A stretch of 38,178 nt of DNA from Bacteroidales bacterium UBA1751 (GTDB lineage Bacteria; Bacteroidota; Bacteroidia; Bacteroidales; UBA932), in assembly GCA_002315995.1 (NCBI GenBank), contig DCHN01000037.1:1-38178 (forward strand), written 5' to 3'. Of this stretch, positions 24,331 to 32,144 are shown piece after piece. Position numbers and translations under genes: made by a program. Within the stretch, counting starts at the first letter, position 1. Each line of letters starts with the position of its first letter. Below the pieces are notes generated by a model, which made no database searches, was not told the origin of the DNA, and saw nothing but the letters and a program-made list of their open reading frames with translations.

Positions 24331-24809
24331 ACATCTTTGTATTCTATCCACAAAAACAGGAATTCATCCTCAGGCCGGACTCCACTCTGAACAAAGATTG
24401 CTCCGACTACTGGATGCCCGACGGTATAAAGACACTTATGTCTGTCCCGTTTTTCTACCTGCGTATAGAAAAGAATGCAAAAAGCGTTTCATCCCGTTTT
24501 GCAAAGAGGTACTGGACATTTGCCGGATACGGAGTCTATTTATATGCTCCTTCAATGCCACTGCAAATGGGTCATGCCCTTGATTTCAGCACAATGGTGT
24601 CTGCTCCAATGAAGCCCGATGAACTTATGTCTGCAAGCGCGCCAGCCTGCAATCCTGACATTGAAGAACTTGAAAAAGCAGTTGAAAAAATAACAACATT
24701 GTGTTCGCTTAAAAGCGGCGATCTTGTATGCATTCCCTGCTCAGAGGGAAAAGAACTGAAGCAGGGTAATAGTTTTGAATTTCTTGATATAAACTTCTCA
24801 ATAAGATAA
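24327..24809 (+). CDS. Short FAH-like (fumarylacetoacetate hydrolase fold) protein, probably without catalytic site
   Basis: 160 residues. The order of conserved pieces matches small FAH-family hydrolases as I know them: RPDST-x-NKD (16-24) for KPDSAILKD, RIEKNAKSVSSRFAKRYW (46-63) for the RI-x-R-LGKNIS-x-RFAHRYY stretch, ALDFSTMVSAP (84-94) and LKSGDLVCIPCSEG (128-141) for the LKTGDLIFTGTP-VG strand. The expected metal-ligand segment YEAEVVV is replaced by SVPFFYL (39-45), so both acidic ligands are lost, and about 40 residues are missing in the middle. Start overlaps dnaQ by 4 bases. The reading frame is intact, so it is probably a functional but non-enzymatic protein. Family assignment rests on recollection of motif order. 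Confidence 0.6.
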   Translation: MNIFVFYPQKQEFILRPDSTLNKDCSDYWMPDGIKTLMSVPFFYLRIEKNAKSVSSRFAKRYWTFAGYGVYLYAPSMPLQMGHALDFSTMVSAPMKPDELMSASAPACNPDIEELEKAVEKITTLCSLKSGDLVCIPCSEGKELKQGNSFEFLDINFSIR

Positions 24810-24810
24810 T

Positions 24811-25941
24811 ATGTTAAAATCTGCCACTACAACCGTTGCGCTGCTCTCTTGCATCGCTTTCTCGCTGATGTTACTCCCAGGATGCCATAACAATAGGCAA
24901 TCTGCGAATGAGGTCTTCACAGAGAACACTCAGAATGAGGGTAATTCCGCCGAAACATTTGCCATTGACAAAGACAGTTCGGAAATTATTGTAAAAAAGG
25001 TTTGGGATAACAACCAGGAAGAGCGCTATTCCATTGAGGAGCTGAATGCGGAGAGGATTATATGCATGTCATCATCACACGTTGCATTCCTGAGCGAATT
25101 GGGGTGTGTTAAGAACATCATTGGCATTTCAGGTATAAAATATATTTATAATCCAGAGGTTAGAAGTGCCATTGAAAATAAAAAGATTATTGAAATCGGT
25201 TCAGAAAGTTCACCTGATTATGAGAAAATAATATCACTCAGACCTACTCTCGTGGTTGCCTATGGAATTGCCGGTGCTGACAACAGTTATATAGCCAACC
25301 TACAGAATTATGGAATAAAGGTGCTTGTTCTTGGTGATTATCTGGAGTCTTCTCCTCTTAGCCGCCTTTCATACATAAAGCTCTTTGGTGCAATAACTGG
25401 AAAGAAGGAGATGGCAGACTCTATTTTCACATCGCGCAGCATGGAGTACCACAGGACAAGAGCTCTTATAAGCAGGAAATTGAAAGAAAATGAATATCCT
25501 GAAACAAAAGTGCTTATAAACGCTCCGTTCAAGAACGTTTGGTATGTACCAGGTGGCAAAAACTATACTTCAAGACTTATTCAGGATGCCGGTGGTGAAA
25601 TTCTTGGAGCAAGAAGCAACTCAACACACTCCTCAACAGAGAGCATGGAGAGAATGATGATGCTGGCAAGAGAGGCCGATGTATGGCTTAACCCAAACAG
25701 TGTTACATCAATGGATGAACTTATCTCAGAGCAACCGCTTCTTAAAGATATTCCTGCAGTAAAGAATTCACGTGTATTCAACAACAACCTCCGTCAAGGA
25801 GAGAACGGAGGCTCAGATATCTGGGAAAGCGGATATACACATCCCGAACTGATTCTGAAGGATCTTGCATTGATTCTTCACCCGGAGCTTGCAGAGGCGC
25901 TTAATTGCAATACTCTGTATTACCACCGGAAAGTTGAGTAA
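24811..25941 (+). CDS. Periplasmic-binding lipoprotein of FecB/BtuF type
   Basis: 376 residues. Signal peptide with lipobox LPGC (Cys 25; proline at -2 is unusual). The rest is a class III substrate-binding protein: ERIICMSSSHVAFLSELG, then IIGISGIKYIYNP, the segment PDYEKIISLRPTLVVAYG, and a C-terminal lobe with HPELILKDLALILHPEL. Such proteins bind iron complexes, haem or cobalamin for an ABC importer; the ligand cannot be predicted. No permease or ATPase gene is in the window, so it is an orphan here. It starts one base after the FAH-like gene, and BaiN follows after 15 bases. Confidence 0.88.
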   Translation: MLKSATTTVALLSCIAFSLMLLPGCHNNRQSANEVFTENTQNEGNSAETFAIDKDSSEIIVKKVWDNNQEERYSIEELNAERIICMSSSHVAFLSELGCVKNIIGISGIKYIYNPEVRSAIENKKIIEIGSESSPDYEKIISLRPTLVVAYGIAGADNSYIANLQNYGIKVLVLGDYLESSPLSRLSYIKLFGAITGKKEMADSIFTSRSMEYHRTRALISRKLKENEYPETKVLINAPFKNVWYVPGGKNYTSRLIQDAGGEILGARSNSTHSSTESMERMMMLAREADVWLNPNSVTSMDELISEQPLLKDIPAVKNSRVFNNNLRQGENGGSDIWESGYTHPELILKDLALILHPELAEALNCNTLYYHRKVE

Positions 25942-25956
25942 GAATCTATCTATTTT

Positions 25957-27243
25957 ATGACGAGTTACGAACTCATAATAGTTGGCGGGGGTGCTTCCGG
26001 CCTGTTTGCAGGGGCAAGAGCCGTTGACTTGGGAATTGGTGTCTGCATTCTTGAGAAGAATCCCTTTTGCGGAAAAAAGATTGGAATTACCGGAAAAGGA
26101 AGGTGCAACATCACCAACACCACTCCATGGGATGAGTTCAGCAAACACATACACCCTTCATACAACTTTTTCAAAAGCGCATTCTTTTCAATGAACAATG
26201 AGGCTACAATTGAGTACTTCAACTCAATTGGACTGCCAACAGTTGTTGAAAGGGGAAGCAGAGTCTATCCACAAAGTATGTGTGCAAAAGATGTCTCAAT
26301 GGCATTGGCTGCACATATCAGAGAGAATGGAGGCACAATTATTACCGATTTTGAGGTAGAGGGAGTAAACTGTTCTGAAATTGAAGATGGGTGCAAAAAT
26401 AGAGGGAACAGAAGATTTGCGGTGAATGGAAGGGATACCAAAGGCGAATTGGTTCTCTATTCCAATTTTGTACTTATTGCTACAGGCGGTCTCTCCTACC
26501 CGAGCACAGGAAGCACTGGAGACGGTTATAGGTTTGCAGAATCCTTTGGACATAGCGTTACCAAGCGGTTTCCATCTCTTACAGCTCTGAAGCCGGAAAA
26601 CTACACATCACTCTTCCCTGACATCACAGGAAAAAGCTTGGAGGTGAAGAATTGTGAAATTTCGCTTGATATAAACGGGGCCATAGTGCAGAGAGAGTTC
26701 GGCGATGTTACATTCACCGACGGAGGCATTGAAGGGCCCATTGGTTTCAAGATAAGCCGCAAAGCTGTTGAAAATCTCAATAACGGTCAGAAGGTAAAAG
26801 TTCATCTGGATTTGAAACCGGCTGTTTCAATTAAGCAGTTGCTTGCAAGAATTGAGAGAGAGATGTCTGAGAGAAAAACAGGCGCGGGAGTCAATGGAGT
26901 TCTTCGTTCTCTTCTTCCTGCAGTACTGATTGAGCCATTCTGCAAAGCAAATGGAGCAAGGAATTCATGGAACGCAGCTGATACGGCAGAAAAGCTCAAG
27001 AACTGGGAGTTCAGGATTGTGGACTATGTTGGATACAGCCGCGCCGTTGTTACTGCAGGGGGTGTATCAACCAAAGAGGTTTCTCAGAAAACAATGGAGT
27101 CCAAACTGATCCCCGATCTCTATTTTGCTGGTGAAATTCTTGACCTTGATGCTGATACCGGTGGCTATAACCTTCAAATTGCATTCTCAACTGCTTCCCT
27201 TGCAATTGATTCAATAGCAAAAAAGAACGGGAGCGTTTTATAA
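25957..27243 (+). CDS. BaiN/RdsA (HI0933) family flavoprotein
   Basis: 428 residues, NAD(P)/FAD-dependent oxidoreductase of the HI0933/YhiN type. The N-terminal dinucleotide-binding GGGASGLFAG (about residues 10-19) is followed by the family signature KIGITGKGRCNITN. A second pattern ATGGLSYPSTGSTGDGY is typical, and the C-terminal LYFAGEILDLDADTGGYNLQIAFSTA is the FAD-closing motif. Reactions are poorly defined; one clostridial relative reduces bile-acid intermediates. It is the last gene of the dnaN run. Its stop codon sits in the loop of a bidirectional terminator. Confidence 0.9.
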   Translation: MTSYELIIVGGGASGLFAGARAVDLGIGVCILEKNPFCGKKIGITGKGRCNITNTTPWDEFSKHIHPSYNFFKSAFFSMNNEATIEYFNSIGLPTVVERGSRVYPQSMCAKDVSMALAAHIRENGGTIITDFEVEGVNCSEIEDGCKNRGNRRFAVNGRDTKGELVLYSNFVLIATGGLSYPSTGSTGDGYRFAESFGHSVTKRFPSLTALKPENYTSLFPDITGKSLEVKNCEISLDINGAIVQREFGDVTFTDGGIEGPIGFKISRKAVENLNNGQKVKVHLDLKPAVSIKQLLARIEREMSERKTGAGVNGVLRSLLPAVLIEPFCKANGARNSWNAADTAEKLKNWEFRIVDYVGYSRAVVTAGGVSTKEVSQKTMESKLIPDLYFAGEILDLDADTGGYNLQIAFSTASLAIDSIAKKNGSVL

Positions 27244-27254
27244 ATACGCTCCCG
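27228..27254. terminator. Bidirectional terminator between BaiN-like and buk genes
   Basis: A 9-bp perfect stem (CGGGAGCGT at 27228-27236 with ACGCTCCCG at 27246-27254) and a 9-base loop. On the minus strand the stem is followed by TTCTTTTTTG, an excellent terminator for buk. On the plus strand the downstream run is weaker (AATTCTTG). The BaiN stop codon (27241-27243) is within the loop. Confidence 0.75.
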
Positions 27255-27298
27255 AATTCTTGAATTAAGTGAATCTCAAAAAATAAGTTCTAGAAAAA

Positions 27299-28384
27299 CT
27301 AGTACTCCTTAATCTTCTCTTCGCCTTTAAGTACGGCAAGACCATTGCCTGCAAGAGTTCCCATCTCATCCTCTCCAGGATATACGATTACCGGAGCAAT
27401 GAAAGAGATTCTCTCCTTGAGCTGAGCCATAAGACTCTTTGAGTACGCAATTCCACCGGTTACGAGAATGGCATCAACCTTTCCGCAGAGAACTGTGCTC
27501 ATTGCAGCAATATCCTTTGCAAGCTGGTAAACAAATGCATCTGAAACAAGTTTTGCCTTTGCATTGCCAGCCTCTACCATATGCTCAACTTCAAGCATAG
27601 AGTTTGTGCCAAGATAAGAGACAACACCGCCCTTACCATTAACGAACTTCTTCATTTGCTCCTTGGTGTACTTTCCGCTGAAGCAAGCATTGATAATTAG
27701 ACCTGCCGGAAGAGTGCCTGAGCGCTCTGGTGAGAATGAACCATCACCGTTAAGCGCATCATTTACATCAATCACACGACCGCCCTTATGTACGCCCACT
27801 GATATTCCACCACCAAGGTGAGCAACAACTACGCTTATATCCTCATACATCTTTCCCTGCTCCTTTGCATACCTCTTGGCAATAGCCTTCTGGTTGAGTG
27901 CATGAAAAATGGAGATACGTGGAAACTCAGGATGACCTGAAAGACGTGCAACATCGTTGAGTTCGTCAACAACAACAGGATCTGCAATTACAGCATTGAC
28001 CTTCTTACCTGAAGCCGCCTCAACCTCCTTGGAAATCTCAAGGGCAAGGACACCGCCAAGATTGCTGGCATGCTCACCATACCTTACATTCTTGATGTCG
28101 TCAATCATAGCCTGGTTTACTCCATATACACCTGAAGGAATAGGCTTAATAACGCCACCTCTTCCTACGCATATATCAATGCTTTTAAGCTCAACCTTAT
28201 TCTCCTCAAGGGCCTTCATAATGGTCTCCTTGCGGAAAGCGAGCTGATCAATGACACCCTTATATGGAGCAAGCTCCTCGTTGGTATGTCTGAGTGTCTT
28301 TGTGAATACCTCAGATGAATCTGAATAAACTGAAATCTTGGTTGATGTAGAACCAGGATTTACTGCCAATATTGTGTATGCCAT
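27299..28384 (-). CDS. buk: Butyrate kinase
   Basis: 361 residues, an acyl kinase of the ASKHA superfamily that converts acyl-phosphate and ADP to acid and ATP. Phosphate-binding motif AVNPGSTSTKISVY (about residues 6-19), HLGGGISVGVH, GDGSFSPERSGTLPAG and TGGIAYSK identify the butyrate rather than acetate kinase branch. Start at 28384 (MAYTILAV) is chosen; an in-frame ATG further upstream (28426) lies within ptb. It is 13 bases after ptb and followed by a strong terminator. In Bacteroidetes such kinases may prefer branched-chain acyl-phosphates from valine, leucine or isoleucine. Confidence 0.93.
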   Translation of the reverse strand: MAYTILAVNPGSTSTKISVYSDSSEVFTKTLRHTNEELAPYKGVIDQLAFRKETIMKALEENKVELKSIDICVGRGGVIKPIPSGVYGVNQAMIDDIKNVRYGEHASNLGGVLALEISKEVEAASGKKVNAVIADPVVVDELNDVARLSGHPEFPRISIFHALNQKAIAKRYAKEQGKMYEDISVVVAHLGGGISVGVHKGGRVIDVNDALNGDGSFSPERSGTLPAGLIINACFSGKYTKEQMKKFVNGKGGVVSYLGTNSMLEVEHMVEAGNAKAKLVSDAFVYQLAKDIAAMSTVLCGKVDAILVTGGIAYSKSLMAQLKERISFIAPVIVYPGEDEMGTLAGNGLAVLKGEEKIKEY

Positions 28385-28397
28385 ACTGCTAATGACC

Positions 28398-29303
28398 TTA
28401 TTTTGCAGATATTGCAGCAAGAGCAATTGAGTTCAACTTGGTATCAACACTGTCGCCACGGCTGGTAAGCACGCAAGGAGCATCAGCACCTGCAACAATT
28501 GCAGCTGTCTGAACACCAGGGCAAAGCATTGTATTTGTCTTGTAGAATACGTTTGCAGGCTCAATTGCAGGGAATACAAGGCAATCAGCATCACCAGCTA
28601 CAGGGCTTGTGAGCTTCTTTATTGCAGCAGCCTCCTTATTCAAGGCAACATCAAGTGCAAGAGGACCGTCAACCATGCAACCGCCAATCTGACCTCTCTC
28701 AGCCATCTTGGCAATAAGTGCAGCCTCAACACAAGCAGGCATACCGCTAAGCATCTGCTCAGTAGCAGCAATCATTGCAACTTTTGGCTTCTCTACACCA
28801 AGAGCCTTTGCTGTGTTTACAACATATTTGAGAATAGCCTGTTTCTGCTTGAAGTCAGGAGCAGGAATAACTGCCATATCACCAAGAACAATGAACTTGC
28901 CATAGTTAGGGTTGAGAACAACTGAAACGTGGCTCAAGGTAGCCTTTGCAGGAAGAAGACCATTCTCCTTGTTAAGAATACCTCTCATATACTTGTCAGT
29001 TGAGCAAAGACCCTTCATAAGAATGTCACCTTCACCGCTCTTTACCATACCAACAGCCTGAGCAATAGCTTTGAGCTCAACTTTGTTGTCAATGATGGTA
29101 AACTTGCTGCTGTCTATCTTCTCCTCCTTGCAAACTGCAAGAATCATATCCTTGTCACCAACAAGAGTTCCCTCAACAATACCCTTGTCAATAGCCATTG
29201 AAACGGCTGAAATAGTGTGGTTGTCAACACCCCATGCTGCTACAAGTCTCTTTTTTGAGCGTGAGCGCAACTGCTCGAAAAGCTCGTCGAAATTCTTTAT
29301 CAT
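28398..29303 (-). CDS. ptb: Phosphate butyryltransferase
   Basis: 301 residues, catalysing acyl-CoA plus phosphate to acyl-phosphate plus CoA. Visible family features are LMKGLCSTDKYMRGILNKENGL (about 95-116), HVSVV, DMAVIPAPDFKQKQAI, DGPLALDVALN and LVFPAIEPANVFYKT, as in Ptb rather than Pta. It supplies acyl-phosphate to the Buk encoded 13 bases downstream. ackA lies 57 bases upstream on the same strand, separated by a purine-rich, A-rich leader (29304-29360) and no terminator, so the three probably form one transcript. Confidence 0.92.
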   Translation of the reverse strand: MIKNFDELFEQLRSRSKKRLVAAWGVDNHTISAVSMAIDKGIVEGTLVGDKDMILAVCKEEKIDSSKFTIIDNKVELKAIAQAVGMVKSGEGDILMKGLCSTDKYMRGILNKENGLLPAKATLSHVSVVLNPNYGKFIVLGDMAVIPAPDFKQKQAILKYVVNTAKALGVEKPKVAMIAATEQMLSGMPACVEAALIAKMAERGQIGGCMVDGPLALDVALNKEAAAIKKLTSPVAGDADCLVFPAIEPANVFYKTNTMLCPGVQTAAIVAGADAPCVLTSRGDSVDTKLNSIALAAISAK

Positions 29304-29360
29304 AATTGAATTATTTTGTTTTTGTTGTTTTTTTCTTTTTTCTACTGCGATAGTTATTAC

Positions 29361-30566
29361 CTATTTTGCGAGTCTCATTGTATCCTGTGCAATTACAAGC
29401 TCCTCATTGGTTGTTACAACTGCAACCTTAACCTTTGAAGATGGCTTTGTAAGAATTGCATCCTTACCCCTGAGACCGTCGTTTACAGATGAATCAAACT
29501 CAATGCCAAGGTAAGATGCCCTCTTTCCAATATACTCGCGTGTTGAAGGATCGTTCTCGCCAATACCTCCAGTGAATACAATGAGGTCAACACCGTTCAT
29601 TGCTGCAGCGTATGCTCCAACATATCTGAGAACGCTGTATTTGAACATCTCCTGAGCAAGAGCGGCTCTCTTGTTACCCTCCTTTGCAGCAGCCTCAATG
29701 TCACGTGAGTCTGAAGAGACACCTGAAACACCCTGGAAACCACTCTTCTTGTTGAGAACAGCGCTCACACCCTTGGTATCAAGCTTGTCTTTGTCCATAA
29801 TGAAGGTTACAACACCTGCATCAACACTTCCGCAACGTGTACCCATTACCACACCCTCCATTGGAGTGAAACCCATTGAAGTATCAACTGACTTGCCATT
29901 AAGTACAGCGCATACTGAACCGCCGTTTCCAAGATGGCAGGTAATTATCTTTGAATTGTTTATGTCAAGACCTGCAAGTGCAGCTGCCTTTGCGGCAACA
30001 AACTTGTGGCTCGTGCCGTGGAAGCCATATCTGCGTACCTTGTAATTCTCATAGTACTCGTATGGAACCGCATACATATAAGCCTCCTGAGGCATTGTCT
30101 GATGGAATGATGTATCAAATACTGCAACCTGTGGGATAGATGGCATCAACTCTGCAACTGCCTTGATTCCAAGAAGGTTTGCAGGATTGTGAAGCGGTGC
30201 AAGCTCGCAGCACTTCTCAATGTTTGCAATTACCTGTGCATCTACCTTTACGCTGCAGTTGAAGAACTCTCCGCCGTGTGCAACTCTGTGTCCGGCAGCC
30301 TTGATGTCAGCGAGTGACTTGAGGACACCGTTCTGAGGGTCAACAAGAAGATCGAGAACCTTCTTGATACCTGCTGTATGGTCAGGAATAGGAGCGTGAA
30401 CCTTGAGTTTATCCTTTCCGGTTACACTATGGGTAATGTCACCCTCATCCATACCTATTCTCTCAACCAAGCCCTTGGCAAGAAGTGAATAATCAGACTC
30501 GCTCTTCATATCAAGAACCTGATACTTCAAAGAGGAGCTTCCGCAATTGAGTACAAGAATAATCAT
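29361..30566 (-). CDS. ackA: Acetate kinase
   Basis: 401 residues; produces ATP from acetyl-phosphate. Signatures: LNCGSSSLKYQ (about 5-15), GFHGTSHKF, CHLGNGGS, the MEGVVMGTRCGSVD catalytic stretch and FTGGIGEN. Length and motifs match the family closely. There is no pta next to it, so acetyl-phosphate must come from an enzyme encoded elsewhere, or from side activity of the adjacent Ptb. First gene of the acyl-kinase run, with a -7 box upstream (30634-30641). Confidence 0.96.
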   Translation of the reverse strand: MIILVLNCGSSSLKYQVLDMKSESDYSLLAKGLVERIGMDEGDITHSVTGKDKLKVHAPIPDHTAGIKKVLDLLVDPQNGVLKSLADIKAAGHRVAHGGEFFNCSVKVDAQVIANIEKCCELAPLHNPANLLGIKAVAELMPSIPQVAVFDTSFHQTMPQEAYMYAVPYEYYENYKVRRYGFHGTSHKFVAAKAAALAGLDINNSKIITCHLGNGGSVCAVLNGKSVDTSMGFTPMEGVVMGTRCGSVDAGVVTFIMDKDKLDTKGVSAVLNKKSGFQGVSGVSSDSRDIEAAAKEGNKRAALAQEMFKYSVLRYVGAYAAAMNGVDLIVFTGGIGENDPSTREYIGKRASYLGIEFDSSVNDGLRGKDAILTKPSSKVKVAVVTTNEELVIAQDTMRLAK

Positions 30567-30633
30567 GTCGTATTTTGTTATTTGTTATATAATCATCTGT
30601 TTTTCACCTAAATTGTGAAATTGTAATATCCTG

Positions 30634-30641
30634 CAAAGATA
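30634..30641 (-). promoter_or_regulatory. -7 box of the ackA-ptb-buk promoter
   Basis: TATCTTTG on the minus strand matches TAnnTTTG perfectly, 67 bases upstream of the ackA ATG. No TTTG occurs at the right spacing upstream. The leader of about 60 bases has no structure that I can support. Confidence 0.5.
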
Positions 30642-30687
30642 ACAAATAAAACAACACGAATAATAACACAGCTGTTACAAAAACAGT

Positions 30688-31974
30688 TCATACGGCCAGC
30701 CACTCCATAACGGATATAAGGAGGGAGAGCAGTTCGCCTGTGATATGCTGCAGCAGATGCAGGAGGGGCTCGAGAAGTTCCATTCCACCGTTACACGTCG
30801 CACCACCCCATAAGAGTAATGACGCAAAGTATGAGATAGAGTTCACAAGAAGAAAAATCAGAAAACTGTATATTATAAGACTAACAAGTGGAGAAGCCAC
30901 AATATTCGTAATGAGGAATTGCTGCGGGAGAGATCCAAAATAGTAGAGTACCAGCGGAGCGGTTGCAATTTGGCAGGAAATTGAAATGGCACACAACTGA
31001 TATACTACCCTTGCCAACCAGAGTACAAGAGCCAGGAATGGATTGATTCTGTGGAGCCGCACTCTGGTAAAGAGTTTCAGCGACTCCTGGTTCGTAAACT
31101 CTTTTCCCACCTCCCCAGTATCATGGAAAAGGTTATCGAAGGCAGAACCCAGCGTGGGAAAAATGAATACAATTCCAGCCATTGCTGCAAAAGAGAGTTG
31201 GAAACTCAAAGATTCAGCCGCATGCGGGTCAATAATCAGCAAAATAGCAGCACTGAGCAACAAAGGTGTCTCAATATATCCGCTTCTCCCGCTCTCCCGC
31301 GCCCAAAGATTCATCCCTATCATAAGTACAGCCCTGCAGGCAGAGGGTGAGAGACCCGTTACAACAACATAAAGCACCATAACCGCCAACACCAGTGGCA
31401 GTTTGACTCTTTTGAGCCTTACTGTAATATTGAAAGGGAAAAGCAGCAGCAATATGGCACTATATATGACTCCTATATGCATTCCGCTCAGTGCAAGAAT
31501 ATGACTTGCCCCACTCCTACGGAAATCGCTTTTTATACTACTATCCAACTCACTTTTATTACCCAGAACAAGTGCCTTCAAAAGTCCCCTGTTACGAACC
31601 AACGAAGGGTCAGAGAGAAGAGTATCTATACTTGAATCCACGAATGATTCAATTTCCTCAACAATGTCCGAATCCCTGAAGGAAAATTTCTTCGATGATG
31701 TATTTCGCTGGGAATTAATTAACCCTGCCAGGAGTATCATAACCGCCACAGCCGCATCAAGAAACCCAAAAGCCCTCCTGAATTTCGGACTGAAAAGAAA
31801 AAGGCGCACCATTATGGAAACCACCATAAGCAGAGAATCCAGCACCAGAAGAAAAAGAACCCATTCAGATGAGATATTCAAAAACAAGCCGGAAATGGAC
31901 CCGACAATAAAAAACGGCAGGAAAAGTCGTCTGTACACGAAACAGTTTTCTTCAAAAATACCCCACCCGGCCAA
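30688..31974 (-). CDS. Short ComEC/Rec2-family membrane protein
   Basis: Up to 428 residues with many hydrophobic segments. The competence-domain signatures GASHILALSGMHIGVIY and TGLSPSACRAVLMIG are clear. It lacks the N-terminal OB-like DUF4131 region usually between the first membrane segments and the competence core, and the C-terminal metallo-beta-lactamase domain. ComEC forms the channel for single-stranded DNA uptake. The start is uncertain: upstream frame closure is a TAA 6 bases before a TTG at 31974, while a GTG at 31938 (VYRRLFLPFF) would place the first membrane helix near the N-terminus and may be the true start. It is divergent from the lipid kinase gene. Confidence 0.8.
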   Translation of the reverse strand: MAGWGIFEENCFVYRRLFLPFFIVGSISGLFLNISSEWVLFLLVLDSLLMVVSIMVRLFLFSPKFRRAFGFLDAAVAVMILLAGLINSQRNTSSKKFSFRDSDIVEEIESFVDSSIDTLLSDPSLVRNRGLLKALVLGNKSELDSSIKSDFRRSGASHILALSGMHIGVIYSAILLLLFPFNITVRLKRVKLPLVLAVMVLYVVVTGLSPSACRAVLMIGMNLWARESGRSGYIETPLLLSAAILLIIDPHAAESLSFQLSFAAMAGIVFIFPTLGSAFDNLFHDTGEVGKEFTNQESLKLFTRVRLHRINPFLALVLWLARVVYQLCAISISCQIATAPLVLYYFGSLPQQFLITNIVASPLVSLIIYSFLIFLLVNSISYFASLLLWGGATCNGGMELLEPLLHLLQHITGELLSLLISVMEWLAV

Positions 31975-32084
31975 TAGTTACCCTCCAAACCGTCATTTTC
32001 ACTCTCAAAAACATGTATATTTTCAAAGAACCATAAAGCCATGCCCGAAAAGCAAATTGTGTTACTCCACACATGAAAATCCCA

Positions 32085-32115
32085 TTTGAAAAGAGCGGTC
32101 TAATAGTTAACTTTG
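32085..32115 (+). promoter_or_regulatory. Promoter of the lipid kinase gene
   Basis: TTTG at 32085-32088, 19 bases, TAACTTTG at 32108-32115: a perfect consensus match. It lies 30 bases before the ATG at 32145 and downstream of an in-frame ATG at 32073, which therefore cannot be the start. Confidence 0.75.
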
Positions 32116-32144
32116 TATTGTACGAACCATGTACAGAATCGGGA

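Noticed and set aside
24327..24809. Interpretation as a frameshifted FAH pseudogene
   Set aside because: No missing motif resumes in another frame, and the start and stop are tightly packed between neighbours, so the short form looks original.
30664..30677. Inverted repeat TAACA-cagc-TGTTA near the end of the ComEC gene
   Set aside because: Five AT-rich base pairs only; too weak to call a terminator.
32073..32144. Upstream ATG extending the lipid kinase
   Set aside because: A perfect promoter lies downstream of it (32085-32115), so that ATG would not be on the mRNA.
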